Shown piece after piece: positions 1 to 15,100 of a stretch of 64,000 nt of DNA. The stretch spans positions 2,798,274 through 2,862,273 of the forward strand of contig NC_066593.1 of NCBI RefSeq assembly GCF_905475345.1. Reading direction: 5' to 3'. A program made the translations under genes and the position numbers. The stretch comes from Vespula vulgaris. Lineage: Eukaryota; Arthropoda; Insecta; Hymenoptera; Vespidae. The notes beneath the pieces were generated by a model, which worked only from the letters and a program-made list of their open reading frames with translations, did no database searches and had not been told where the DNA came from. Position 1 is the first letter of the stretch; each line of letters opens with the position of its first letter.

Positions 1-263
1 TTATTATATACAAAAATATAATAGTCATTAAAATATTATTTATTTTAGTTGGAGCAAACTTAACTTAGACAGTATCTCGCATTACGTTAATCGAACTTTC
101 ATCTTTCTTCTTTAACGTAATTAATTAAAACGCCTGACAATTCTTGACAATTTCATTCATTAATAAACTTTTAAACATTTTTTCTTTTTCTTTTCTTTTC
201 GATATAATTTACGTTAGAAAACTACAAGTTCATTGTAGTATACTTTTAACAGGTTCGTGTTTC

Positions 264-370
<107 letters not shown>

Positions 371-1256
371 GTTTCTTCAAGTTTGCGAAATTTTCAAACT
401 ATTTAAGTATGAAAGTGATCGAAGTTATATCGCTTACCTCGTATACTTTTAATAATGTCAGAGAAAAGAGAGAAGCGGCATAACCATTGAATAAAATTTC
501 AAAAGAAAATGATACATTGATATCTCTTAGAAAACAAACATTTCTTTAATCCAAAGAACTATTATGATTGCATCGAGAAATGCGAGAGAATAAAACAGGA
601 AATAAAAAAAAGTGGAGAGAGAGAGAGAGAGAAAGAGAAGGAAAGATAAAGGAAAAAAAAAGAAAAAAAATTGTGAAAAGTAAAGGAAAAGAAAGGAAAG
701 GAATAGAGAAGAAAGAAGAAAAAAAAAGATAAAGTATACACGCGGTAGAGATCGTACACGCGCGAGTGCGCTTTCATAATAGGTAAAAGTATTTTCCAAT
801 AGAGATGAGATAAGGAAGAGTTCGATGGCAACCATACGGATAAAGAAAGAAAAAGGAAATGAAAAGGAAAAAGAGGGAGAGAGAGAGAGAGAGAAAGAGA
901 ATAGAGATGAGTAATATTTCACACACATAATATCGCGAAAGGAGAGAAAAGAATCAAGATCTTACAAGGATTCGATATCCTCTTCTTTTCCAAGAGGTGA
1001 GTCTAACGCGATCAGGAAGTGCCGTTACCTCGAAAATGTTAACCGTGAACTCGACCACAGTGAGTGTGTTCGTTCGTTTCTCGATGAAGATGTTAAGAAA
1101 GATGAGAGCAATATCGAAAGGGCAACGTGTTACCAACCATCTAGCTGCACGTGCCTTCGTTCATCGAATTTTACCGTATTACCTTTGGAACAGAAAGAAA
1201 GAAAATTCTTCAAATTGCCAATAATATTTTCTATTGTTAGAATTTTGCACCCTTTT

Positions 1257-1259
<3 letters not shown>

Positions 1260-1302
<43 letters not shown>
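1260..1302. repeat. (TA)n microsatellite
   Basis: About 21 uninterrupted units. Confidence 0.95.
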
Positions 1303-1304
<2 letters not shown>

Positions 1305-2673
1305 TATAAGATATTCTAAACAATTGATCGAGTTATGTAAATATAGTATCATTTATTAAACAAACACACAATAAATTATTATAACTTTATATTAATTATA
1401 TTTTTATAGTTATCCTTAAAAGATAAATATATGTAAAGGTTTTCTTATCCTTCGATACGTGTTTCTCCATGTATATTAGGTATATAAAAATAATTTCGAT
1501 CTTAAAAAAAAAAAAATAAAAAATAAAGAAAAACGAATTTGAAAATTAATAGTGATAACTTTCGCACTACGCTATTGGAAAACTTATTGGAAAGACATTA
1601 TTGTGGCATTATATGGTCAGACATTTGATTTGTTCTTTGTCAATAAAATTCTTGTATTAAAAATCAAGCGGTTCTAAAGTTTTTATATTTTCTTCTTAAA
1701 GTTTAAGTATCCATTCGTACTCTATTCAATTCTACTCTATTCAATAATAATCGTCTTTCGAGACTCTTAGTGACGCTCAAATAAAATTTAATATTAAAAA
1801 AATTGTATTACGGTATTTAAAAAAGTTCATTGTGATATATTTAAACGCTGATCTAATTTCTTTCTCTCCCAATTGTTTCGTCCCGAGTTTTTAGAAATCA
1901 GCTTAAGGATTTGCCAATGGATTCCAACATTGTGGAAATCGAAATAGCTAAGAACGTGACATTGTTCCCGTAACTTCGTAGACGTCAGACGGTAAACTTA
2001 ATTTTCTCTCAATCGTCATCGAGATTCTTACGTCCGAGAAAAAAAGATTTACTTCTTGGCCTTGTCATCCCTTCTCACTGATATTTTATTTTAACATATC
2101 GTCGACCAAACGTGTGCAGATTTTACGCTTATCTTTCTTTTATCACGGAAATAAAAGTTCTTTTATCACGGAAAAAAAAAGGAAATAAAAGTTCTCGATG
2201 TTGTACGATTTCTTTCTTTCTTTTTTTTCTTTTTTTTTCTTTTGACGCAGGGAAAACAAAAAAAAACAGAAAAAACGATATATCAGAAAACATAATCCAG
2301 CTTAATAATTCTCGAAGGTGAAACGAAATTAATATCGACACATGATCATTTATAAAATAATACTACAAAGTTTGCGATTAAAATTAAAATAATCGACCAC
2401 ATGTAATATCTCGTAATACTCAATCGTTTTTACTACGTCATATTACATACCACAAAATTCTATATGATACAATACAGTTTTTATTTTAATTAATAATTCT
2501 CGATATAAACATAGAGAGTAGTCAGTGTTAATTTTCGTAAAGTTCGTATAATTTAATTATATTTTTATTTAATCGATATCTTTCAGGTTGGACAATAATG
2601 ATTTAATTTATCATGTGGAAAAAAACGATTAAATCTAAGTTAGAAAAAAGTTTCATTTACTTTCTCGATACAG

Positions 2674-2983
2674 GGCTCTTCAAAAGAGCGATACTTCTCT
2701 CGGGCAGTGCATTGTCTTCCTGGGCTGTAGTCGAGGATCCTGTCTTCTATGCGCTAAAGCTCGCTAGAGCGATAAATTGTACGATTCCCGAGGACCTACT
2801 CAAGGACAACGAGTTGATAGTCGATTGCCTCAGGGAAAGCAGCCTTGAGGAATTGATGCAGATCGACATACAACCGCCAACTTTTCTCAGCGCCTTTGGA
2901 CCGAGCGTAGACGGTGTCGTTATCAAACCTGATTTCCAGAAGGACCTTTTGTCCTACCTTGGCCCAGAATTTCAAGGATTCGG
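2674..2983 (+). CDS. Nlg: Neuroligin exon A (mid cholinesterase-like domain)
   Basis: The acceptor is tttctcgatacag before GGCTCTTC, and the donor is ggattcgg before gtacgc. The exon starts with two bases that finish a Gly codon (GLFKRAILLSGSALSSWAVV). It continues through a segment with a potential N-glycosylation site (NCT) and the esterase-family motif GPSVDGVVIKPDF, and ends within a Gly codon at QGFG. In esterases this part follows the nucleophile elbow. Frame and residue pattern match neuroligins throughout, with no stops. Confidence 0.92.
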
Positions 2984-5783
2984 GTACGCACATATATTAT
3001 AGTACAACGAATCGATTTCATTAAATATCGTTCAAACGAATCTTCTTTCATATCGTACATGTATAATGATTTAATTTCAATGATTATCTGATAAATCTGA
3101 TTATCGTATAAAAAATTTATCGTATAATTGTTTCTTCTTGTGGTTTTTCAAGATTTTTTTTTTCTTTTTTTATTAATCGCTCTCTATCTCATCTACGATA
3201 AAATTTGAACGCTCCGCTTCGTCATTGTTAAAATAAAAATTATTAAAAATGAAAAAAGAACATTGATTGTAATAAAAATTATTCAAACGCGAAACACATG
3301 AAGTAATATTCATTAATAGCTATCGCACTAAAATATTTCGCTACTTCAATATTATACTACATCGTTGAAATTTTCAATACCTACTCGTTTTTATGAGTGC
3401 TTGAAATAGAAAAAAAAATAAATAAATGTACACATATTTTTCAGGCCACTCCCGAAAAAAGCTGAACATGGAGCACCCATAACGAGCAACAATAAATACG
3501 ACCTATTGTTTGGCGTCACGACCAGCGAGGCTCTTTGGAAATTCGCTGAGAAGGATGTGCATCAAGGATTCGAGGGTGAAAGGAGAGACAGGATCATCAG
3601 GACTTATGTCAGAAATGCTTACATCTATCATCTAACGGAGATATTTTATACGGTTAGAAACTTCTTTCTCTTTCTATATACTTTAACTTTTTTTTTATTG
3701 TTATCTTTTATATAGAACAAATAGAATTTCTTTAAAACTTCGAAATTGAAGATTCAATTTTATACAATCGCAATTGAAGTTGATGATGTCGATCCGCGTC
3801 CCCCGAATTACGAAATAAATAAATCTATCTTTCTATATTGTCTTTCTAAAATATAACTCTCAAAAATTCAACGTCGAAACCTCATCGAATATTTCTGTTT
3901 TTTTTCTTTTTTTTCAACGAAATTCGTTTATTCAATTTTAAGAAATCGAAAACGAAGAGAACGTCGCTACCGTTTTGTTGCTTCTAGTCAAGTTAATATA
4001 ATAACTCGGGAATTTTTCAATAAAAAAGAAAATAAAAAAGAAAGAAAAAATTTAAAAAAAAGGAATCGAAAGGTCGTTGTTCCGCTGGATAATGCTTATT
4101 TTACAATTGCATTAACCTTTAATTACTTATCTCTTGTATCCTCTCCGGACGTTCTCTCTACTCGATAAAATGAAAATAACGGGATCGCCGGCGGGCGAAA
4201 CGATAACCACCGCACAAAACGTCCACACAGGAAAGGCATCAGTATACGAATTGTAAAAATCGTCCAACCCCTCGTGTACTCTCCGCTGCGGCATCATAAT
4301 TCACAAATTATTTTCGTATCACGAGCTACGGTACGTCTCTTGGTCGTAATAAATATTTAGATATCTATACGTTGTTCCGTTATCTGCGAACGTTCAATGA
4401 TCGATCGATCTCGATGCAGATAAACCGAAAAATAATGCAAAAAAATATCTACACCCACGCAACCTCGAATGACAGATTTTATATCTTGACAGTTATATAT
4501 TTTTGTTTTTTGTTTGTTTGTTTGTTTGCTTCTCCCTTTTCTTTTTTTTTTAACTTATCGTACAACACGTTCCGAAATTATAATCGTAACGTGGGTTAAT
4601 TCGGTAATGACCTCAATAAATTTTTCTAAGATATTATCACTACTTTCTTTTTACAATTGAAAATATTTGCAAAACGAACAAAATGAATTTTTCTTACTGT
4701 TTAATTATTATTTAATTAAATAAGAACGAGTTAACAGTTCGATATATAACTATACGTATACGTATACATATGCTATAATTCGCATTACGTTGCTCTCTCG
4801 ATGATTATTCGTTCATTCCGTAAATTGTCAATTTTTCTAGGTCGTCAACGAATATTCCGATTGGGAACGGACGGTACAGCATCCGGTGAATACAAAGGAC
4901 GCCTGTGTCCAGGCACTGAGCGACGCGCAATTCGTAGCACCGCTCGTTCAAACTGGTGATCTTTTTACTCTGAGGCACACGAAAAAACCAAATAATCCTC
5001 ACATCGCACCACCGCCCGAGATCGAGAAGGAACCAATGCCAAAAACGTTCTTTTACGTTTTCGATTATCAAATGAAGGACGGCGACTATCCACAGGTAGG
5101 TAACTATAAAATTTATTTTATCTTTTCTCTCTAGTTTTTTTTTTTTCCATTCAATTTCGTTTTCATTCAATTACGATCATCCATTCTTTCTCTCTCTCTT
5201 TTTTTTTTTTTTTGAAATATATCTAAATATCATGATTAATAGATTTTAAAACAACTGTTCGTAGCCTAACAATATTTATTTAGAGATAAAATTAAACGAA
5301 TAAATGAAAAAATTGAGAACTTTTCTCTCATGAATCGTACACGGTGATAATTTTACGTGCGTCGATAGGTATACATCGAAGTTGTTCGCAATTCGAACGC
5401 AATTAACACGAACGAACTTTTATTTACCATGACGAAATTTTTTCAACAGTAGGGGTCGTCGAACAATAAAATATACACGCGTAGAGAAACGGAACGCGCA
5501 ACTCGCGCCGTACACAATGATCGTTATTGTCTATCCACGGAACGTAATTCTGCAACGAAGTTTCCGGTTATCGCGGAATTTACAACGCTGAAGCTTTTCA
5601 ATTAATTAAGCGATTTCTCGTAAAATGCGGCCTCGAGGGTAGTATCCCGTTATCGGAACATTTTTTCTATCGGCGCTATTTCAATTTCGTCATTGGAAAC
5701 GATAAATTTAGTGCTGAGAGAAAAACGTATGATTTCGAGCTGCCCAGGACAAATGTTTTTTGTTTATCTTCTCTGCCTGTCTG

Positions 5784-5837
<54 letters not shown>

Positions 5838-7093
5838 TATTTTGAACTGTATAATATTAAACGTATTAAATACGAAACTGTCTAATTAAAAAATATCAAA
5901 TTAATTCGTATTCTGTACTGTATTAAATCATTCACTCCGCATGACTGATTCAACAAAATGAAAAAAATCTATTTAAAGAGAAAAAAATGTTCTTTCCTTT
6001 CTTTTTCTTCTTCTGTTATTTTTTTTTTTTTTTTTATTCACTCTCTTTCTTTTTCTATTTTTTTTCTTCCCCTAGCAATTACACGTAACATCGTGAAATA
6101 TTAAAAAAATTTACTTTAGTTGCGCTGCATGTACCAACGTCATCTCGGTAAGTTCGTACGATCGTTGAATAAAAAAATTAATGTAACAATGACAGAACGT
6201 ATAAACTTGCAAAACGTTTATAAGAACCACAATACGTGTTACCAAAAGGAATTACTATGGAAGCGTTTCATAACGTCGGCATACACGTGGTTAGTACAAG
6301 TAGTACAACTCGCTCGCGTCTGCTACTCGCTGAACTAGTATAACGTTCTAACCATAGGTAGGTGATTCATGGACGCGCACGAGACAGAATCGCGTACATT
6401 CTACCGTGCGATAATATACGACGCGTGCATATTCGTAGTTACGCATTAGTTTCTCTCGTTGCCGAGAATATCCATGTATTTAGATACACACGCACTCTGT
6501 CTTTCTCTTTCTTTCTCTTTCTCTCTCTTTCTATCTATCTATGTATCTCTTTCTCTCTGACAGGAGAGAAAAATATACACAAACGGGTCCCCAGTTCTCT
6601 CTAACGAACAATAAGCAAAGTTTTTTTTTCTTTCCGAGCGATCTAAATAATCTGAAAATTGCAAAAGAAAAGAGAAATAAAGAAGAAAAAATAGAGCGTA
6701 GGTAAGACAGAAAGAGAAGTGTCTTTTCTTGGCCTTCTCTTTTTATCTTTCTTCGTTTCTTTCCTTCTTTCTTTTCTTCTTCCTTCTTTCATTTCCGAGA
6801 AAGAAAAAAATGTATAACCTGATCCGATATATTTCTCATTTCACTTCTTTTATTCATATTTTATAATATTTATTATACTTCTTACCATCACTTTACCCTT
6901 CATTTACAATATATCCTTTTTATCCCATCTGTTTACTCTTGTTTCCGCCATTTTACTTTACCTTACTAATAGAAATATTATTCAATCTTCGTGGTCTTTC
7001 CATTAATCTAATTTTACATCTTGCATCCACTTAAGTGTGTACTTTCTTTTTCCATCATTGGACTATCTCTCTTAGTAATACATTTTATAATTT

Positions 7094-7128
<35 letters not shown>

Positions 7129-8286
7129 GTGTTCTTCTTGTGACCTACACTCGAGCCTCCATCATATTTCATTCGCAAGAGCGAGACTAGGATACAAATC
7201 GTAGACGAATTTCCACGTCAAAGGAATTCCAACGACGATGATACAAGTTTTCTAGATGCATCGTCGACGATGCGACGATATTATTCGTGGCAACTTCACC
7301 TGGCTCTTTTCTGTGTGACACCATCGAAGAGAATCGACCAAATTTCTAAATTCCATTAAAGTTTTTCCCTACTTCTACGTTAGACGAAAGACGAATGACG
7401 TTTCAATCCTTCTTCGCTCACACGTCACATTTCCTGTGGTTTCTTTAAATCTTATTCTTTTTCTCTCTCTCTTTTTTCTTTATTACTTCTCTTGCATAAT
7501 CTTTTTATCAGATTTAAAATAATACGCAGTAAAACAAATCGCAAGTTTCGAAAAAAGAAAAAAGAGAACAGCAACTTAATTCTCTCATGTTTTCTCTCTT
7601 ATATGTCAGATATTCGAACATAAAGCTAGACATATTTCATATATCGATAGAACATCGTTATCTTTCTCTACTCTATCTTCAAGAATCGTAAAATCGAAGG
7701 GAAAACCATTACTGCGTATCGTAAACGTGATAAACGTCATATCATCGCAGGTTAACGCAAAGATTTTTTTTAGAGAAACAAAATCTTAAGGAAGTAATTT
7801 GATATCGTGAAAAAAAAAAAAGAAAAAAGAAAGAATCTCACGTTTCGCGATCGTAATGTAACGCGAACGCTTTGTGCATTATTTAAAAATAAAAATTAGA
7901 TTCCGCAATAGTATTTCGGTACATAAATTATTCCTTTCACGTTTTCACTGTGAGAAAATCTCAATATGGCCTTTCTTTATGACTACCGCAGGCATTCTCG
8001 AGCAGCTTCCACCCGCTGATTTTCTTTACGGAGCTAATTAAGGACGAGTACGGCTTAATGAGCGCGGAAAAAGATCCACCTTGTAAAAATAAAAACGCGT
8101 TGCGTCTCGCGAATAAAATAGAACGAACCTCTTCTCCGCCATCATGAAAAATGAAAGTGAAGAACCTCTTTTTCTTCCTTCTTTTTCTATCCTCTTCTTC
8201 TTTATTCTGCTATACACGCTATCTTATTTAACGATAATTCCTTCTCTCACTTTAGCAATGATGTTATGTTCGTCGAATGCTTTATG

Positions 8287-8335
<49 letters not shown>

Positions 8336-8553
8336 TTTTCTTTCGATTTTTCTCCGAAGGTAATATCCGTTGAAAAGAAAAACGATGTCTATGCTCGAAA
8401 TAATTAGGACTTAATACTATATTTATCTATTAAAAAAAATATATATCATTCATTCTATTCTTTTATCAAACCGTGAAATTTTAAAGATTTTGATCCGTTC
8501 TTTTTACCCTTTTTAGGGGACCTGGTATACTTATAAATTATAGATAAATTATA

Positions 8554-8601
<48 letters not shown>

Positions 8602-11600
8602 TGTGTGTCATATGTTTGATTACATATGTTACTTACCACAAAACCATAACAATTCATCTAACTCAAAAACATTGAAATTAATTCCAAAATCCATTAACGA
8701 ATTTGTTGAATAATTAATATCTCTGCAAATATAATAGATTATAAATATCGTAGTAATTACGTCTTCTAACGCAATACATGCCCTACAACTAAACGTTAAT
8801 TCAAATCCCATTAACACCTGTTGAGAACCAATCGAGTCGTCCTATCGAAGAAATAAATCTTTCAATCTACGACATTATTTTACCGTTTATCTTTCTATAT
8901 CTATATACATACATACATGTACATATATATACATATATACCTATCTATCGTTCTATCTATCATATCTATCTATCCATAGACGAATACACGTATGTAGGTT
9001 CGCGACGAGAAAATAATTGGGCGATAGGAGAACAATGGCCGCTGCTCTCCTAAGCTTCCCAAAGCCGTCACCCCGCTTCTCTTCCTCTCCCACTCAGCAA
9101 CCCGGCTCACCCTACTCTACCCCATCGCCTGCACTCCGAATCCTCCCCTAACTCACTCCCTTCCATCCGTTTGCTACTGCCCGGGCAATCCGAGCATTGT
9201 TCCTCGGGGTCGGTCGTCAGGATAGATCCACCGGCGTTTCCGCTTACGAAGAATCGGAATGATTTCGCGGCTGCACCGGCTGGACGAAAAATCTGAAATG
9301 GCGGGTCAGGAAAGCGCAAACCGGCTATTTCCATTTCAATTTAAATCCACTATCGTCCCTGGACCGTCTCCGTTACTTCGTGCATACCCCGTATGAAAGC
9401 TCGACCAGCGTGAATGGACCGAGATGTGTGATCTACCCTATATAACGACGGAGTTATATGTGCCCGATGTCTTTTTAATCGAGACACACCTTGTACATAA
9501 ACTTTATTTCATTTATTATTCTTTTTTGTAATTATTACTGTTATGACTTCTAGCAAATTTAATTAGGTATAGGATTAATCGGATGAAGAATTTTTACTCT
9601 AGTACGTTCGATATAATTTACGTATTTCTCGTGATAACGTCTGTCGATTCGTGAAAAATGTAAATAATATAAAAATATTATATAAAAAAGAGAAAAATAG
9701 AAGAAAAAAATTATTACTTTTGATATCGTTAAAGAACATTGAATTATTGATAGACGAAAAGCTTTTTGTTTAAAACATTTGTAATAAACATTTGTTTTAC
9801 CTTTTTTATCGGTCGTGTTAAGTGGACTCAAAGAATTTAATATACGATTAAAATGGATTAACATATATATTACAAAATAACGCTTTTGTATAGAAAGGGA
9901 GTTGACAGTTCAGAGAGCCAATATGCACCTACCTATATGGTATATCACAAATCATGTAACTACATTAAACACTGTAATATCCCTTTAAACACTGCAAGCA
10001 CTGATACACATTCGTGTATAGTGGAATTACAGAATTACGATGCAGGGATCGAGAATAACGTCAATAAGATATTCATGGGAATATCGAGTAATTACCTCGT
10101 CATACCATGACCTGTGTTTTCACATTAATCGAAGCCTATGTTGATAATCGATATCGTTGTCGCTTTCATTGCTTATAAACGTATCATTTATTAATTTCTA
10201 TCCAAAATCCATTTATTTCTCTTTAAAACGCAAACCGTACGAATTAGAACAAGAAAAAAAAATACAAAAAGTATATATTATATATAAAGTGAATATATAT
10301 AAAAATTTACACATAAATTTTATACGTTCTATAATATATAAAATCGTTCTTAAATATCGGCCAATGTTGTTAGAATTAAAGAAAAAAAAAAAGAAGAAAG
10401 AAGAAACATTAAGAAAATATAATTAAAAAAGGAAAGAAAGTTTGTTGAGGAAAAAAGAAGAAAATTGTAATCGTCGAAAGAAACGATCGATAGAAAAAAA
10501 AAAATAAAGAAAATGAAAAGGAAAAGAAAGAAGGTCTTCATAAGAGAAAAATCTCTCGAAAACACAGAGAAAATCTTGTTTATCGACGTGACACCGCATT
10601 AACGACGAGAGAAAGCGTTCAACTGGAAAGGGACGTTAAAATAATAGCAAATAAAATAGTGTGGTAGCGTAGCTCGGTTTGGTCTTCGGCAATTCGACCT
10701 GCTAGTAATTTTCTAAGATTTTCAGGGACAATCTTCGACCATGAAAAAAAGAGATAAAGAATCGTAGTAAGAAAGAAAGAAAAAAAGAAAGAAAGAAAGA
10801 GAAAAGAAAATGTTTGATGACACACAACACAAACGATTTTTCTTTTTTCTTCTACTTTTTCTTTTTCTACTTCTGCTACTTCTACTACCTTTTCCTCCTC
10901 CTCTTCATCTTCTTCTTCTTCTTCTACTTCTTCTTCTTCTTCTTCGTCTTCTTCTTCGTCTTCTTCTTTATCAGCATCTTCAGCAGTATTTCAGTTCTCG
11001 TACTTCGAGAGAAACATCTTTCCCCCATCTGTTCGAACAACCAAAGAGTAAATTACCCGTATCAAAGCGAGTTCGAAGGATCAGCTTTCAACGCTTCGAT
11101 GGTCGTTACTTGGTTCGTCAGGATCTTGCTAAAGGTGCTAGGTGTTACAATCCGATTAACGAAAATACAATTTTAACCGAAGAAATGACCGCAAGAGAAT
11201 AAGATAAAACTAAAATAATGGAACGATTAATTTTCTCCTACGTGCCACAATATATTTCACACTTTATCGGAATGTCTATTTTAATTTCTATATGTCCTCC
11301 TAAATACATATAAAAATTATATAAATATATACAGATGCATATATAAAATATAAGACTATTTAAATCCATATCTAAAGAGAAAAATTAATAATTATTTCAT
11401 TCGATTGCGTAAAAGAGGCTGTGGAATAATTCACTTCGAGTTTAATTATAATATAACGTAGTAAACGTATACTTAAAAAAAAATCTGCTTTATAAATCGA
11501 TCGAATATACGTATATTCGTGTATAATATAAAAGTATAATGTATATAATAATAATAATAACAATAGCATATGTAATTTTATATATCTATAAATATATCTA

Positions 11601-12090
11601 TATAATATAAATACTATATAAACATGTACACGCACGTATTAGATTGATTTATGAAATATAAATTAATATATATATATATATAATATACATACATATAAGA
11701 TGAAATAGACGTCGAGAGGAAGCACAAACTTTTAATTAACTGCTAATATCAAAAATTATATACGTAGATAGATATTTAATAAAATCGAAACGTTCAAGAG
11801 CCTCGTTCGTACGACCGTCACACTCGCGTGCTTACTTTCAACTATCGTCCTTCGTCCTCTAACGCTGATCTCGAACGTTTTTATTTGTCTGCCTCGTTCA
11901 TACCTCTCCCTTTGTCTTTTTTCTCTCTTTTTCTTACTCCATTATTTGTTTACCTTGGCACGAAAACATACACATATACGTATACCTACGTATATCAATA
12001 GTTCTTTTGTTAAATCAACATTTATAACGTCGTATAAAGGTCACTCCGATTTACAAGTCCGTATATTTCTACGTAATATTAATTTATTTG

Positions 12091-12135
<45 letters not shown>

Positions 12136-15100
12136 CATACATATGAACGCTTTGCGAATATTACAATAAAAGTGAATTTTCCCTTGCGTTAATATTTCCT
12201 CACCGATATTAACATTACGAAATATTCGAGCAAATACACAGTAACATTAACAAATACAACAATCATTTTGTTACGAATTAAAATGTTAGAAAAATTTTCT
12301 CCTCGTCGGTAAAAGAAAGAAAAAGAAAGGTAGAGAGTGAAAAAAAAGTAATAATAAAAAGCAAGAGAAAGAGAAAAAGCCATAAGGAAACTTTGCATTT
12401 TTCATAACAAAATTTTCTTCTCGCGTATTAAAATCTCACACTATCACAACCACTAGTACTACTACTACTACACTACTACTACTATTACTACTACTACTAC
12501 TACTATTATACTACTACCATTCCACCACCACCATCATCATCGACGTCAACGGGATAAAAGGTTTTGACTCGCGTACATTAAAAGTTATAAAGAACTCAGC
12601 CCGTTCGGCACGAACAGCACGCGCCCATCGTCTTTGAAACTACTTCCGGAAACGAAGAACCTTTAAAAGAACCTTGGAGAACAGGCGAGGCGAGAAAAAG
12701 AACGTCCAAGATAAAAAGAGAAGAAAGAAAGTTTCATTGCAAACTCTCCCATCAAAAAGCATATCTACGAGTTAATAGAAAGAAAAAAAAATAACAAACA
12801 AACAAACAAATAAAGAAAGGAGAAAAAAGGAACGAAAACAAAGTAAAACCTATCGATTGGGAGTAAATTAAAAATTGTTATTAAATAAATTTTTCATTAA
12901 AATATTCGATACTCGGGAATTAATTCTTTCGGATGTATCTACTATTTTCAATAATATATACGCTTTCAATTGCGTCATTCCAATCACGTTAATTTTTGAA
13001 TCACTGAAAGCTCTCAAATGAGAATCGTATGATTATAATTAGAAACGATCGTATAGTTTACATTACGGAGTCCGATAAAAGCTATTTCAACGATCGAAAT
13101 TACGATGCAAATTCGAATAAAACGATTCGTTTATATCACTGATATTCACCCAAAAAGTTCGACAATTATTTCCGGATAACTGTCTATTCAGTCGCATTCC
13201 ACAAATCCACTGGTTTTCACCGCAAACTCGCATCTCAGCTTAACGGAAATGCGAACATTACGAGAAACTCCAAAATTAATAAACGATCGATCTCCCTGAT
13301 CGATTCTGGTGGTCTATATACATCCCAAAGATTTCACCGACTAACCCAACGGAATTATCCTTCAATAATTAATACGTCTTTAGACGGAGTAAGCCTCAAA
13401 GAGTATACACGTACAATTTTAATCGGCGAGTACTTTATCCGAAAAGCCAAAACATGAATTATTTGTTAAAATTTCGATTCTAGTTGTATATACCAATATA
13501 TGCTTCTAATCAAAATGTTTTAATTATTCGTACAAAAATATATATTTTTTTTTAATTAAACAAATTTCTAATTCACGTATCTAATACATTTTATCTATTA
13601 ATTTTTCTCAAGTATGTTTCTTTTCTTTTTTTTTTTTTCTTTTCTAATAGTAATCGATATTCTTTATCTAATAGTAATCTATACAATGCATCCTTAAATG
13701 TATACGCCTAAAATTATATAAATTAATAATAACAATAAAATATATCAAAGTAAATAAAAATAAACAATTCTATTAAGATTATGCACACTCTTAATATTTG
13801 ATAAAACGATCCATGCTATCTACCAACGGTGAATAAAATCGTAGTCGTTGCTTGATGAGAATAGAAGCCTTAGGCTACATCCTCATCTATCGCTTTCGTA
13901 TCCTTTTGTCTCTCTGCCGTTTTCATCCTTGTCGTCCTTTCAGAGGACTTTAAACTTGTCGTCGGTACAAAGACGACGAGTAAAGCGGCTCGAGGCACCT
14001 CCCAATTCTTCCATAGATTCCCACTGTTAACGGTACATTTCTTGCTCGTCTACGAACTTGGTCTATTAACTTCATGGGCCACGAAGATATTCTCCGAAAC
14101 CGCTAAATGTGCATCCGCAATGAGAAACAGGCCATCAACCATAGCTCCGAAGTCTTTATAATCAAGTACTAGAGTTTCAATTAAAATTTCAACTTCCAAC
14201 TTACTAAGACAGTAATCATTCTTTATCAAATTGAAAGGATCAAAAGGACGGCACGAGTTCGATCGATTTTTCTGATTCCTTTGTTTCTTTTTTAATAACA
14301 TTTTTGATCGCTCTTTGATTTATATCATATCGATGAATTATATCGTATTATATTAAATATTGAAAAGGTTTTTAAACAGAACGATAATTTTTGAAGACTT
14401 TTAAATGAATCTCAAAACAAGTTGATCTATAGCTATACATATATGTGTATACATACGATACTTTTTATTTCTAGAGAAAATTACATATCGTTTTAATCGT
14501 ACGTTCTTTATATTAAAAACGAAATCATTAATTTAGTGTCAGATACATATAAGATAAAAAAGAATCGTTTTTTTAAATCACCGCTTATAATAAGTAACGA
14601 GTGCACGGTCTTTACAATGCAAATAAAAGAGAGTAATTAATTTTCTTCATATTGGTTGAACGCAGAATCCTTGTTTAGTCGAATACTAGAAAGATTGTGA
14701 ATTGTGTGAGCGTAACATTTGGTATCGCACCGATTTGTTTCAACTCTCACACTGTTCTACGACTTTCCTCGAGTTCTTAACGTTCTCTAGGTCGCATGAA
14801 ATCGATAAAGAAGAACGAGACTGTAGCGTTGATTAATAGATCGATTAACCTTTAACGGGAAAGTGAAGTCGAGAGATAGTGTCGAGAAATAAAGCGAATA
14901 GTACGATACCTAAAACAATCAATAACTGACGGTCAGTAATCGTAAGCAATCAAGGACTAATATCCTTTTCTAAATTAACCTGTTAACCATAGTTGGTGAT
15001 TTTCCATCAGCTACGGTGCAGACCTATATAAAATTTATTTCGATTAAAAATTAAATTCTATGGATCGCGAAAAAAATTCTATAGAAATTTTCCTAATAGA

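Noticed and set aside
10810..11202. Overlapping 130- and 120-codon ORFs
   Set aside because: Both are dominated by Leu or Phe from a pyrimidine triplet repeat. The C-terminal 60 codons are open in two frames, and neither shows a family motif.
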